Of a DNA stretch of 64,000 bases, positions 1 to 8,206 are shown one piece after another. The DNA comes from Streptomyces sp. NRRL S-646 (GTDB lineage: Bacteria; Actinomycetota; Actinomycetes; Streptomycetales; Streptomycetaceae). The notes under the pieces were generated by a model. It searched no databases. It was not told the DNA's origin and worked only from the letters and a program-made list of their open reading frames with translations. How positions within the stretch are numbered: the stretch's first letter is position 1; each line of letters opens with the position of its first letter. The translations under genes and the position numbers were made by a program. Where the stretch lies: NCBI RefSeq assembly GCF_000720765.1, contig NZ_JODC01000001.1:1-64000 (forward strand), in the 5' to 3' direction.

Positions 1-506
1 CAGCTCAACATGCCCATGCCCGCCGACCGGCCGGGATGCCGCACCGCCACACATTCAGGTGAAGACAAAACACCTATGCACTCACGTACCGCCCTCTGAA
101 GACGCGGATCATGCTTCAGCAGCAGAGCGACCATGGTGATGAGCTTGTAACCGCCGGCCGTCTTGGGCTGGCTCGTCCGCCAGCGCTTGACCATCGCCCC
201 CGTCAGCTCGTCCAGGTCCCGAGGCGGGTGGTCCAGGTCAGACAGGAAGTCCGTGAACCTCTGGAGCTGGCCCCAGTTCTTCTGAGAGGTGACGTGGGCG
301 CCCCACTGCTGCGGAGTGCACCGGGCCGCGAACAGCCTGGCCAGCGACCGCTGCATCGGTTCGGCGACCGGCAGCGTCGAGAAGTCGTAGTCGGCTGCCC
401 GGCCGTGCCGGTTGATGTGACGGACCACCAGGCCGTCGTCGACCAGCGTCTCCGGGCGAGCGTGTGTGGCCGGAGGCAACGACGCCCGGCGTCCCTGGCC
501 ACTCAT
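1..506 (-). CDS. Second tyrosine-recombinase-like protein, N-terminal part (runs off left edge)
   Basis: An open frame starts at ATG 506-504 (MSGQGRRASLPP) and runs through position 1 with no stop, so only the first ~168 codons are present. Its start overlaps the stop of the upstream recombinase as ATGA, which implies translational coupling. The visible part looks like a SAM-like core-binding domain: a WGQLQRFTDFLSDL helix, then LDELTGAMVKRW and GGYKLITMVALLLKHDPRL. The catalytic domain would lie beyond the window. Paired recombinase genes transcribed together are typical of Tn554-like and related multi-integrase modules; that comparison is family knowledge, not proof. The shape of the family fits, but no catalytic residue can be seen. 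Confidence 0.6.
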   Translation of the reverse strand, partial: MSGQGRRASLPPATHARPETLVDDGLVVRHINRHGRAADYDFSTLPVAEPMQRSLARLFAARCTPQQWGAHVTSQKNWGQLQRFTDFLSDLDHPPRDLDELTGAMVKRWRTSQPKTAGGYKLITMVALLLKHDPRLQRAVRECIGVLSSPECVAVRHPGRSAGMGMLS

Positions 507-2067
507 GCTGCATTGCCCGCGGCCGGCACCAGACGGGAATCGATGTCCTGGATGCCCTCCGACTCCCGGGCGATTCGGGCGAAGACCGCGTCCAGTTCCG
601 GCATCGGTGCCTCGGCCGGGTCGTCGTCGGTCGAGGCGAGCATCGCCCGCAGCTGAAGATCCGCGACCGGGGCGAGGTAGTGCTTGACCGTCGTCTCCCG
701 CGACGAGTGCCCCAACAGGTTCTGGACCATGAACCACGGGTCGCCGTAGAGGAGACGGAAATCCCGGCGTTCCTCCGGGGTGAGGCCGAACCGCTGGTCC
801 ATCAGGTAGTTCAGGACGACCAGCATGTAGAGGGCGAAGCTGTGGCGCCCGGAGTGAACGGTCGCGTAGGGCGCGAACACCTGGTGCGGGTCCCGCCGCA
901 GATGCTCGGGCGGGGTGAGTATTCGCTCGCAGCGCTTGTTCGCGGTGCGGAACACGTTCTCCCATGACGACGGCAGGAACGGCAGCCCCCGCTCGTTCAG
1001 CCAGAGCCACAAAGGCTCCGGTCCGTGCGGACCCTCCTCGAACAGCAGAATCCGTTCCTGCCAGGTCAGCAGGCTCAGTTCCTGTTCGCCGATCACACCG
1101 TCCTGGTCACACCAGCGGACCTTCGGCTTCAGCCCCCGCGTCACCTCGATCAGCATCCGCATCTCGGGCAGCCGGTCGTAGCGGCCTGCCTTCTGCGCCC
1201 GGCGGATCACCCAGGCCCGTGACGACGCGGCATACGACTCAACGTCCCCAACGGCGTCCGAGCTGACGTAATACGTGCGCTGCTTCTTCGACCGCGTCAC
1301 CGCTGCGGCGATCTTCCCGCGGTAGTAACGGCCGCCGCCCAGGCGCCGCTTGGGAACCTCGAATGTCAGCAGTGAAGCCGCCTCCTGGAGCCGCAGGCCC
1401 GAGGAGACGACCGTCCGAACGAAGGCGACATTGCGGTCCTCCAGCCGGCCCACCCAGCTCGGCTCCACAATCCCCTCGCGGGTGTGGCCCGCAGACCGAC
1501 GTCGATCCACCGACGCCAGGCCCGCGGCGTCAGCCAGTGCACATTGCTCGGCCGGGCGTCCTTCGCCCGCTGGGCGGGAGCCGTCACCACCTCACCGTTC
1601 CGCCCGAGCACCTGCTTCATGACGACCGGATTCAGCTTGAGATACCCGGCCTTCTTCGCCCACGAATACAGGCTCGCGATCGCGGCTAGTTCCCGATCCC
1701 ACTTGGACCCGCCGATCCGCTGCGGATTCGACATGGCGAACCGGCGCCAGTCCTCGTAGTCCTCCAAGTCCTTCGGCGTCGCCTCCAGCCACGACTTCCC
1801 GCGGGCCCACAACGCGGTCAACAGCAGAGCGACATCCGTCGCGTAATTCCGCCTCGTCTCCTTGGTATATCCGCTGAAAGGACGCGACTGCACGTACAGC
1901 GACAACAGCGGGTCCACGCGGTAATCCGGCGACAGGAAGATCGGATCTCCCGCCCGTACTTCGACCGCGGCCTCGCGTACGGGCAGGTCTCCCCACCCCT
2001 CCAGTACGGCCGTACGTACACCGCCACGTACCGCATCCTGCGGCACCCAGAACACTCGCCAGCTCAC
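503..2067 (-). pseudogene. Tyrosine recombinase/integrase, frameshifted
   Basis: The N-terminal half starts at GTG 2067 and carries a core-binding domain (SGYTKETRRNYATDVALLL, then DYEDWRRFAMSN) reading to WIDVGLR. The C-terminal half is in another frame and carries the catalytic domain: an Arg in SSGLRLQEAASLL, the box HSGRHSFALYML and the end LLGHSSRETTVKHYL with a likely nucleophilic Tyr. The frame changes at about 1488-1491: the coding strand reads CTGCGGGCCACACC, and one extra G in the G run would give LRGHTREGIVEPSW and a single 521-codon reading frame. This is either a true inactivating deletion or a homopolymer sequencing error. The downstream partner is attached by an ATGA overlap. 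Confidence 0.8.
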
Positions 2068-2092
2068 TCTGTTCCGCCCCTGTTGATCCGCT

Positions 2093-2959
2093 TCAACACG
2101 CTAGATCATCAGGGAATTCGGTGACCCTGCGGCGAAAGCGAGTCGTGATGTCGAGTGCCTGTGCCCTCGTAGGGTTCACCACGCGGTGCAGGGTGGAGGG
2201 CCACCTGTCGCCGGTCCACTCGGCGAAGAGGTCGCCTGTCATGACGGCGAGCCGGCCCGGCGTCAACGGCACGGGCTCCCAGGAGCCCGCCCGCAGGACT
2301 TCGAGACCACCGGGTCGGTCCTCTGCGGTGACGACGGTGAAGGCGCCGTAGTCGGTGTGGGCGCCCGCTCGCATCTGACCGGAAAGGGGAGGCTCGGGCT
2401 GGTTCGGGTAGTGCAGGGCACGGAGCATGCTGATCGACTGATCGAACTTGTCGTCGAAGAAGTCGTCGTCCAGGGCGAACGCGTGCGCGCACAGTCTCAG
2501 CAGCGCGTTCCGGACCCGGATGAGATGCCGGTAGTACTCCTCCCAGACCACGGACATCCGGGCCGGCCAGACGTTGCGCGCGAAGTGCGGTCCCGAGCCC
2601 GGGTGCCGCTCCGGGCCTCCGCCCAGTGACTCGGGGGGACCCATGTCCATCTTCTCCTTCAGATCCCCGGGCGACTCCTCGTCCAGGGAGTACGCGATGC
2701 CCTCCCTGCCCAACCCGGACCAGCCGCGTACCTGGTCCGGTTGCGGCTGTGCGACCAGTGCCTTCTGCTCGGGGGGCAAGGCGAAGAACTCGCGGGTGAC
2801 GGCGAAGAGAGATTCGATCACCGCGGCGGGGACACCGTGCCCGACGACCTCGAAGACACCGGCGTCCCGGCAGGCCCGATCGAGACGCTGCGCTTCGGTC
2901 TCGAATCTCGTGGAGTCCGCCGCTGCCGCCTCAAGGTCGATGACTGGCAGGATCTGCAT
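2093..2959 (-). CDS. Isopenicillin N synthase-like 2-oxoglutarate/Fe(II) oxygenase with altered C-terminus
   Basis: Cytoplasmic non-haem iron oxygenase of the isopenicillin N synthase family. Residues 1-60 match the DIOX_N domain (LPVIDLE, then DAGVFEVVGHGVP). The iron triad is visible as H201 and D203 in AHTDYGAF and H258 in STLHRVVNP. The 288-aa length is short for the family (about 320-340). The tail after VVNP does not contain the Arg-x-Ser pair that normally binds the co-substrate. The +1 frame just downstream reads HSTSRLAFAAGSPNS, which resembles the expected ending, so a 3' frameshift and truncation beside the recombinase genes is likely. The ATG directly abuts the ATG of the divergent PucR-like gene. 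Substrate unknown; activity doubtful. Confidence 0.7.
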   Translation of the reverse strand: MQILPVIDLEAAAADSTRFETEAQRLDRACRDAGVFEVVGHGVPAAVIESLFAVTREFFALPPEQKALVAQPQPDQVRGWSGLGREGIAYSLDEESPGDLKEKMDMGPPESLGGGPERHPGSGPHFARNVWPARMSVVWEEYYRHLIRVRNALLRLCAHAFALDDDFFDDKFDQSISMLRALHYPNQPEPPLSGQMRAGAHTDYGAFTVVTAEDRPGGLEVLRAGSWEPVPLTPGRLAVMTGDLFAEWTGDRWPSTLHRVVNPTRAQALDITTRFRRRVTEFPDDLAC

Positions 2960-4141
2960 ATGACCAAGTATGGCGCCGGCCCCGGAGCGCCTTCGGCGGA
3001 ACAGCGCGTACCGCACGTGTCCGTCACGGACATCGCCGAAGCCACCGGCATGTCGGTGGTTGTGGGGCATCCGGAGCAGACCGTGTCGCCGAGGGCGCGG
3101 GACGACCCGATCGGTGCCGTGGCCGTCCTCCCTCACGAACCGGCAGCCCGCTCGGCGGCGGTCCGGGCCTGGCGCGCCTACGAGGGGCCCGGCCTCATGG
3201 TCGTGTACGAATGGCGGCCGGTGCGCGTCGATGGTCCGCTGCCGCCGCTCATCGGCGAACTGCGACCCGTCTTCGGTCTGGTCGGCGCAGTGGCCGTCAC
3301 GGTGGCCGGTACCGGGCGACGGGTGAATCCGCCGGCCGATGTGGTCGCGGTCGCGAAGGAGAGCGGGTGCCCGTTGTTGTGGGCCGATGCCGACTGCCGG
3401 ACCGCGGTGATCGTGCAACGGGTCGAGTCCCTCCTGCGGCGACCGGCCGCCGAAACGATCGGACCCTCGCTCGACACCGCCCTCAGTGAGTTGATCCGCC
3501 ATGGCACCGAACTGGAAGCACTCATCGCCGGTGCGGCAGGCCGCATCGGTGCGCACATCACCGTGTCTGCGGGAACGGACGTCCTGGCGGAGGAGCCCGT
3601 CGGCAGCGGGGATTCCGCGCGAGTGGTGGCGGCCCTCCACCTCGAACGCCATGGCCGCGTCGTCGCCGAACTCACGGTCCGCAGAGAGACCCCGCTCAGC
3701 AGCCGCGAGCAGGAGTACGTCGAGGACGTCGCGCGGGTTGCGGCGCTGGCGTCGTACGTCCGGTTGTCGGAGGCAGCCACCCGGGAACCCACGGAGGAAC
3801 TGCTGCGGGAGATTCTGGGGGAGGATCTCACTGCCCGGGAGCGGGCGCTGCGTCGGGCCAAGCGGCCCCAGATCTTCCCGCAGCGCCGTGCGGTCATCTT
3901 GGTGCTCGAGCCGTTCGGCGTCCCCGTCTCGCGGACGGGCACCGATCTGCAGGCACTCAAGGCCTCGCACGGGAACATCACGGTGGCGGCCCGAAGGCTC
4001 TTCCTCCATCCCAACACCCTGCGCCTGCGGATCGCACGGATCGAGACCCTGATCGGCCCCTTTCTCGCGGACCCTGATCGACGCCAGACGGTCTTCGTCT
4101 CACTCGACCTCTTCCTGTTGGACCAGCCGGAGAACGAGTGA
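2960..4141 (+). CDS. PucR-type transcriptional regulator with internal deletion
   Basis: An N-terminal PucR ligand domain (VSVTDIAEATGMSVVVG, then WADADCRTAVIVQRVESLL) is followed by a helical segment. The C-terminus holds the PucR helix-turn-helix (GNITVAARRLFLHPNTLRLR, then RIETLIG). Between residues ~315 and ~330 the sequence jumps from FPQRRAVILVLEPFGVP straight to TDLQALKASHGN. The GGDEF-like middle domain usual in this family is therefore almost absent, and the protein is 393 aa instead of 500 or more. It is divergent from the oxygenase, a normal arrangement for a local regulator. ATG 2960 was chosen, but a GTG near 3018 (VSVTDIAEATG) is an equally plausible start and would leave a leader between the two genes. 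Probably a decayed regulator. Confidence 0.65.
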   Translation: MTKYGAGPGAPSAEQRVPHVSVTDIAEATGMSVVVGHPEQTVSPRARDDPIGAVAVLPHEPAARSAAVRAWRAYEGPGLMVVYEWRPVRVDGPLPPLIGELRPVFGLVGAVAVTVAGTGRRVNPPADVVAVAKESGCPLLWADADCRTAVIVQRVESLLRRPAAETIGPSLDTALSELIRHGTELEALIAGAAGRIGAHITVSAGTDVLAEEPVGSGDSARVVAALHLERHGRVVAELTVRRETPLSSREQEYVEDVARVAALASYVRLSEAATREPTEELLREILGEDLTARERALRRAKRPQIFPQRRAVILVLEPFGVPVSRTGTDLQALKASHGNITVAARRLFLHPNTLRLRIARIETLIGPFLADPDRRQTVFVSLDLFLLDQPENE

Positions 4142-4239
4142 CGACGGCTCCGGAGAGTCAGGCCGATGCGCGTCTTCACTGTGCGTGACGGGCATGTGGT
4201 GTGCGGTCTGCGACTGAAGAGCCCCCGCCAGACAGCCAA

Positions 4240-4740
4240 CACCCGCCGGCGCACCTCCGACCGCCCACGACTCGGAGGGCGCCTCGCACTTCTACTACAG
4301 GCTCGGCATGGCCCACGCGCCGGCAGCCGCCTGCAGCGAACGCCCTGTTGACTTCGTGCACGTCGTCCGCGATCTCGGCAGCCTGCCACACCGGGACGAA
4401 CTCCAGCAGGCCGTCTGCCGGTTGCGCCGATGCCGCCTGCACCTGTACGTGACGCGGACGAGGCCGCAGGACAGCCTGTCCGAACATCACCGCGGACGTC
4501 CGGACAGCACTCTCATCACCGGCCTCCTCACGGATCCTGCGTCCACCGACGCCCACCTGTGCGGACCACCTGGTTCATGACCGACGTGAGGGCGGCCGTA
4601 GTGGCGGCAGGCGTGCCTGCGAGCTCCATCCGGTACGACGCCTTCTACGCGCCGAGGACCGTAAACATCTCTCCTCGGCCCGCACCGCACGTGGGGCCGT
4701 TCCAGGTCACCTACCGAGTCTCAGGGGGCAGTCCTTCATC
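4240..4740 (+). pseudogene. Remnant of a ferredoxin/flavin reductase (PDR-like)
   Basis: No intact gene exists here, but two plus-strand frames read as consecutive parts of an NAD(P)H oxidoreductase. The first gives RPVDFVHVVRDLGSLPHRDE, then RLHLYVTRT and ASTDAHLCGPPG. After a one-base loss near 4576 the next frame continues FMTDVRAAVVAAGVPASSIR and YDAFYAP. CGPP followed by a helix and VPASxI is the signature of the NAD-binding domain of phthalate-dioxygenase-reductase relatives. The GPFQVTYRVSGGS stretch afterwards resembles the beginning of a C-terminal 2Fe-2S domain and then stops. The 5' half of the gene is missing. The remaining sequence up to 4990 shows no gene. Confidence 0.55.
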
Positions 4741-4997
4741 ACCGGAACTGCCGCACCCCGTGACGGAGACGGCAAAGATGCCCAGCGCGGCGACCAGCAG
4801 CGAAATACGCGGCCGCTGCACGCTCCGGCAGGCCACAGCGCTGGGCCTGCCTGGTCTGCAAGTTTGCAAGCCCGGACTCTCTCGTGATCATGATTCGGGC
4901 CGGATCATCCCAGGTCACAGCAGGGATGGGCAACGGTCCAAGACCGACGTGAACCCTCTCGATGCGAACTACGGGCGGGGCAGGACAAACGCCACGC

Positions 4998-6374
4998 TCA
5001 GTACCAGACGGAGAACGTGGCGTCGGCTCTGCCGGTGGTGGTGGAGATCGGGTCGATGCGCAGCGCGTAGTCGTAGTGCCGGATGTAGCGGTCCGGGTAG
5101 TTGTGGGAGCGGAACGACGACCAGGACGGGTCGGCGAGCCCGGACGTCTTGTGGAAGGTGGCGTCCTCGGCGAATTTCGCGGTGCCGTCGTTGGCGTCCA
5201 GTCGCAGCTGGAAGTAGGAGTGCCGCAGGTAGCGGGTCGGGTCGGTGACGCACTGGAAGGAGACGCCGGAGGGGTCGGCCAGCCCCGGCACCAGCTTCCA
5301 TTGCGAGTCGGTGTACGGATCGAACGGGTACGGGTCGATGCGGCCGAGGGAGTCGACCTGCCGCCAGTATCTGTCCGGGAAGTTGTAGGACTTCAGCCGG
5401 TTCCAGGCCGGCGTTCCCCACTTGGCGACCATGTTGTCGTACACCGTCTGGGGAATCGGCTTGATGTCGGCGTGCTTGGAGTTCAGCGGCTGGGTGTAGA
5501 CGCGCCGGTCGGTGGCGGTCCAGGTGCCGGTGGAGAGGTCGCTGGTCTGCCAGGTGTAGAACAGCGCGTTGGCGTCGCCCCACAGGTACCAGGTGCCGGC
5601 GGCCTCGGCGAGGATCGGGCCCTCGATGCCTCCCTGGGGCGCCAGGCCTGAAGTGAACTGGGTGAAGCTGCCCGGATTGAGCGAGGTGGACTTCGCACCC
5701 GTGAGGCTGTTGTGGCCTTTGTAGTACAGGTAGTTGACGCCGTTCACACCCTTGGCCAGGGTGCCGTCGATGATGTCGTAGCCGGGGTCGAAGAAGACCT
5801 GCGGCGACGTCACGGTCTGGAAGTCCGTGGTGTAGTTGACCATGATCACGTTGTGGCCGCTGCTGTTCACGGCCGAGTAGATGATGGCGTACTGGCCGCG
5901 GGAGGCGTCCCAGAAGGCGTCGGGCGCCCAGGTGTGGGTGGCCATGTCGTGCAGTTTCAGCAGGCGGTAGTTGTCGAAGGAGCGCAGGTCGGCGGAGTCC
6001 CAGACGTGGATGTACGGGGTCTTCTTGGTCCAGTCGGTGCCCTTCAGGTTGGTCGCCATGACGACGTAGGTGCCGTCCTGCTTGGGCAGGATGACGGGGT
6101 CGCGCAGACCGCCGTCGCCGGCGGTCGGGGTGACGACGGGGTTGTTCTGGTTCAGCGGCATCCATTGCAGCGCGTCGGTGCTGACGGCAAGGTGCAGGCC
6201 GTAGTCCGTACCGAGGTTCCTCGGTGACTGGGTGAAGTAGGCCATGACGAACGGGGAGGTCGTCGCGGCGCTCGCGGACCGGCTGCCGAGGGTCAGCGCG
6301 CCGGTCATGGACAGCGGCACGGCCGCGGCCATGCCGAGGAACAGCCGGCGCGACGGGAGGGGGGTTGCGCTCAT
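4998..6374 (-). CDS. Secreted GH43-family arabinosidase with CBM42 (AbfB) domain
   Basis: A 458-aa exported glycoside hydrolase. The first ~37 residues form a Tat-like signal (SRRLFLGMAAAVPLS, cleavage near ASA-A). A five-bladed propeller of the GH43 type follows, with candidate acidic residues D92 (GLRDPVIL) and E251 (GGIEGPIL). Residues ~327-458 are an AbfB/CBM42 arabinose-binding beta-trefoil with the three internal repeats marked by DRYWRQ, TRYLRH and DRYIRH. It probably releases arabinose from arabinan or arabinoxylan outside the cell. The start has a good GGAGG site six bases upstream. It follows the GH54 gene on the same strand but is separated from it by a strong hairpin, so it is probably its own transcript. 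Exact GH43 subfamily uncertain. Confidence 0.88.
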   Translation of the reverse strand: MSATPLPSRRLFLGMAAAVPLSMTGALTLGSRSASAATTSPFVMAYFTQSPRNLGTDYGLHLAVSTDALQWMPLNQNNPVVTPTAGDGGLRDPVILPKQDGTYVVMATNLKGTDWTKKTPYIHVWDSADLRSFDNYRLLKLHDMATHTWAPDAFWDASRGQYAIIYSAVNSSGHNVIMVNYTTDFQTVTSPQVFFDPGYDIIDGTLAKGVNGVNYLYYKGHNSLTGAKSTSLNPGSFTQFTSGLAPQGGIEGPILAEAAGTWYLWGDANALFYTWQTSDLSTGTWTATDRRVYTQPLNSKHADIKPIPQTVYDNMVAKWGTPAWNRLKSYNFPDRYWRQVDSLGRIDPYPFDPYTDSQWKLVPGLADPSGVSFQCVTDPTRYLRHSYFQLRLDANDGTAKFAEDATFHKTSGLADPSWSSFRSHNYPDRYIRHYDYALRIDPISTTTGRADATFSVWY

Positions 6375-6414
6375 CTGGTGCCTCCGGGACGTAGGAAGGT
6401 GCGGGCGGATGAAG

Positions 6415-6453
6415 AACCCGTGGGCGGCCCCGGCCCGGAGCCGCCCACGGGTT
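6415..6453 (-). terminator. Strong hairpin terminator after the GH54 gene
   Basis: A perfect 14-bp inverted repeat (AACCCGTGGGCGGC at 6415-6428 and its complement at 6440-6453) encloses an 11-base loop in the 88-base gap between the GH54 stop and the GH43 start. It lies where transcription of the GH54 gene should end. Confidence 0.8.
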
Positions 6454-6462
6454 GGTCCCTCG

Positions 6463-8019
6463 TCAGTTCCAGGGAGCCGCGGTGAGCCAGCTGGTGTCCT
6501 GGGCCCATGACGTCGTGGAGTCCCAGGCGTTGGAGCCGCCGTTGCCGGCGATGTAGACCGTGTAGTTGTAGTGGCGGAGGTACTTCGTCGGGAAGTTGAC
6601 GGACTGGAAGGAGGTGCCGACGCCGCTGTTGCCCGCGGTGGGGCAGAAGGTGGCGTCCTTGGCGAATGCGCTGCCGCCGTCGTCGAAGTTCAGGTTGAGC
6701 TGGTAGTTGAAGTGGCGCAGGAACTGGCCGGGCTTGTCGACGGACTCGAAGGACAGACACGAGGTGTTGGCCAGTCCGGCCCGGACGATCCAGGTGGCGT
6801 CGGCCTTGTCGGTGGCCGAGCTGGCGGCGGTGATGTTGGAGATGACGACCTTGGTGTCGGCGTCGTTGTGGCGCAGGTAGTGCGAGGTGCAGCAGGGCGA
6901 GGTGGTGGCCTTGAGAGAGATCCGGGAGCCGGGGGTGAGGGTTCCGGTGCTGGTCGAGCCGCTGCTGTAGCCGGCGGCGGTGATGTTGGCTTGAACGGCG
7001 TTCTCGGTGGCGTCCGAGGGGTAGCCCGCGGTCATGACGCCCTCGTAGAAGGTGCCCTGGGCCCACTTGCTGTTGTCACCGCCGATGCCGAGGATGATCG
7101 CGCCTTCCTTGTGCATCGGGTTGTAGCCGGAGGCGGTGGGGCGTATTCCGTTGTAGAAGGTGGACAGGCCGCCAGACTGGGCGTCCCCGCCGCGCAGGGC
7201 CCACTGGTTCGCGCCGCCCTTGAGCATGGCGGTCAGGAACCGGTGGTCGACGCTGGGGTCATTGGCGTTGAATCCGCGGTTGACCCCGGAGAACAGGCCG
7301 TTCTCCAGGTCGGCCATGACCCAGGGGCCGTTGTCGCTGCCCCAGCCCCATGCCTTGCTGTTGCCGAAGTAGAGGGCCTCCATGTGGCCGTTGCCGGTGT
7401 CCAGGTTGTTGGTCTCGGCGTTGCCGTAGTCGAAGCAGCAGCCACTGTTGAAGTGCTTGCCGTTGAAGATCGCGTACATGCCCTCGGGCTGGTCACCGGT
7501 GGCGATGCCGTTGGTGTTGTCGTTGCGGTAGCCGGTGCCGGGGGCGATGTAGACGCCGTACGCCTTGTGTCCGCCGACGGTGACCGGCGCCTCGACGGCG
7601 TTGGCGAGGTTGTCCGGACCGCCGGCGGCTCCGCCTCCGGGGGCCTGGGTGAGGTTGTTGCCCTTGGGGGACTGGTCGTAGATGACGGTGTTGACGCAGG
7701 TGGTGTTGGCGCAGAAGGAGTCCTGCTGCGCGGCGTCGGCGACACCGCCGGCGCTCAGCGGGCCGATGTCCTTGGTCGTGTTGTCGGAGGCGCGCCTGAC
7801 CTGGTACAGCGGGCCGTTGTACGCCCCGTACAGGGCGCGGGTGGTGCTGTGCGCGGCCACACAGGGGGTGCCGCCCGCGGCGTAGATGTCGCACGGTCCC
7901 TGGGTGGCGGCCTGCGAGGTGGTGGCCGTGGCGGTGAGCAGTCCGGCGGCGAGCGCGGCGGTGGCACCGGCCGCGAGCAGCGCGCGTCTGACGCCGCGCA
8001 TCCAGAGTGGCTTGATCAC
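6463..8019 (-). CDS. abfB: Alpha-L-arabinofuranosidase B, GH54 catalytic domain plus CBM42
   Basis: A 518-aa secreted enzyme that cleaves terminal alpha-L-arabinofuranosyl residues from arabinan and arabinoxylan. After a signal peptide (residues 1-38, ending QAA) the GH54 domain spans ~39-358, beginning GPCDIYAAGGTPCVAAHSTT. The nucleophile of the characterised fungal enzyme AkAbfB, E221, corresponds to E239 here (VMADLENGLFSG), and its acid/base D297 to D315 (IGGDNSKWAQGT), at a constant offset of 18. Residues ~361-518 are a CBM42 domain with HYLRHN, QFLRHF and KYLRHY repeats. The GTG start at 8019 is preceded by AAGGAG with eight-base spacing. GH54 is mostly known from fungi and some actinobacteria. 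Confidence 0.93.
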   Translation of the reverse strand: MIKPLWMRGVRRALLAAGATAALAAGLLTATATTSQAATQGPCDIYAAGGTPCVAAHSTTRALYGAYNGPLYQVRRASDNTTKDIGPLSAGGVADAAQQDSFCANTTCVNTVIYDQSPKGNNLTQAPGGGAAGGPDNLANAVEAPVTVGGHKAYGVYIAPGTGYRNDNTNGIATGDQPEGMYAIFNGKHFNSGCCFDYGNAETNNLDTGNGHMEALYFGNSKAWGWGSDNGPWVMADLENGLFSGVNRGFNANDPSVDHRFLTAMLKGGANQWALRGGDAQSGGLSTFYNGIRPTASGYNPMHKEGAIILGIGGDNSKWAQGTFYEGVMTAGYPSDATENAVQANITAAGYSSGSTSTGTLTPGSRISLKATTSPCCTSHYLRHNDADTKVVISNITAASSATDKADATWIVRAGLANTSCLSFESVDKPGQFLRHFNYQLNLNFDDGGSAFAKDATFCPTAGNSGVGTSFQSVNFPTKYLRHYNYTVYIAGNGGSNAWDSTTSWAQDTSWLTAAPWN

Positions 8020-8139
8020 GAAGAACTCCTTTTCGAGGTGGAGTGTGAGGTGAGTGTCGACGAACTCCCGGGTGCCGCCGTCACGGCGGCAGCCCGGCCC
8101 GGCCGGTGGCTCCGTGGGCCGGCTGAGGCGGCGGGCGTG

Positions 8140-8165
8140 GGGTCCGCCGCCGGAGCGGTGGACCC
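8140..8165 (-). terminator. Hairpin terminator after the upstream GH43-type gene
   Basis: Arms 8140-8150 and 8155-8165 pair over 11 bases with one mismatch around a four-base loop (CGGA). They lie between the stop of the 8207-9634 gene and the start of the GH54 gene, in the right place to end the former's transcript. Confidence 0.55.
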
Positions 8166-8206
8166 TCAGAGCGCTCAGGGTGGGGCTTGACCGTGAGACG
8201 GTGGGG

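Noticed and set aside
4855..4880. TGCAAGTTTGCA inverted repeat, LacI-operator-like.
   Set aside because: It lies downstream of the minus-strand GH43 gene and upstream of no gene on the plus strand, so there is no promoter for it to control.
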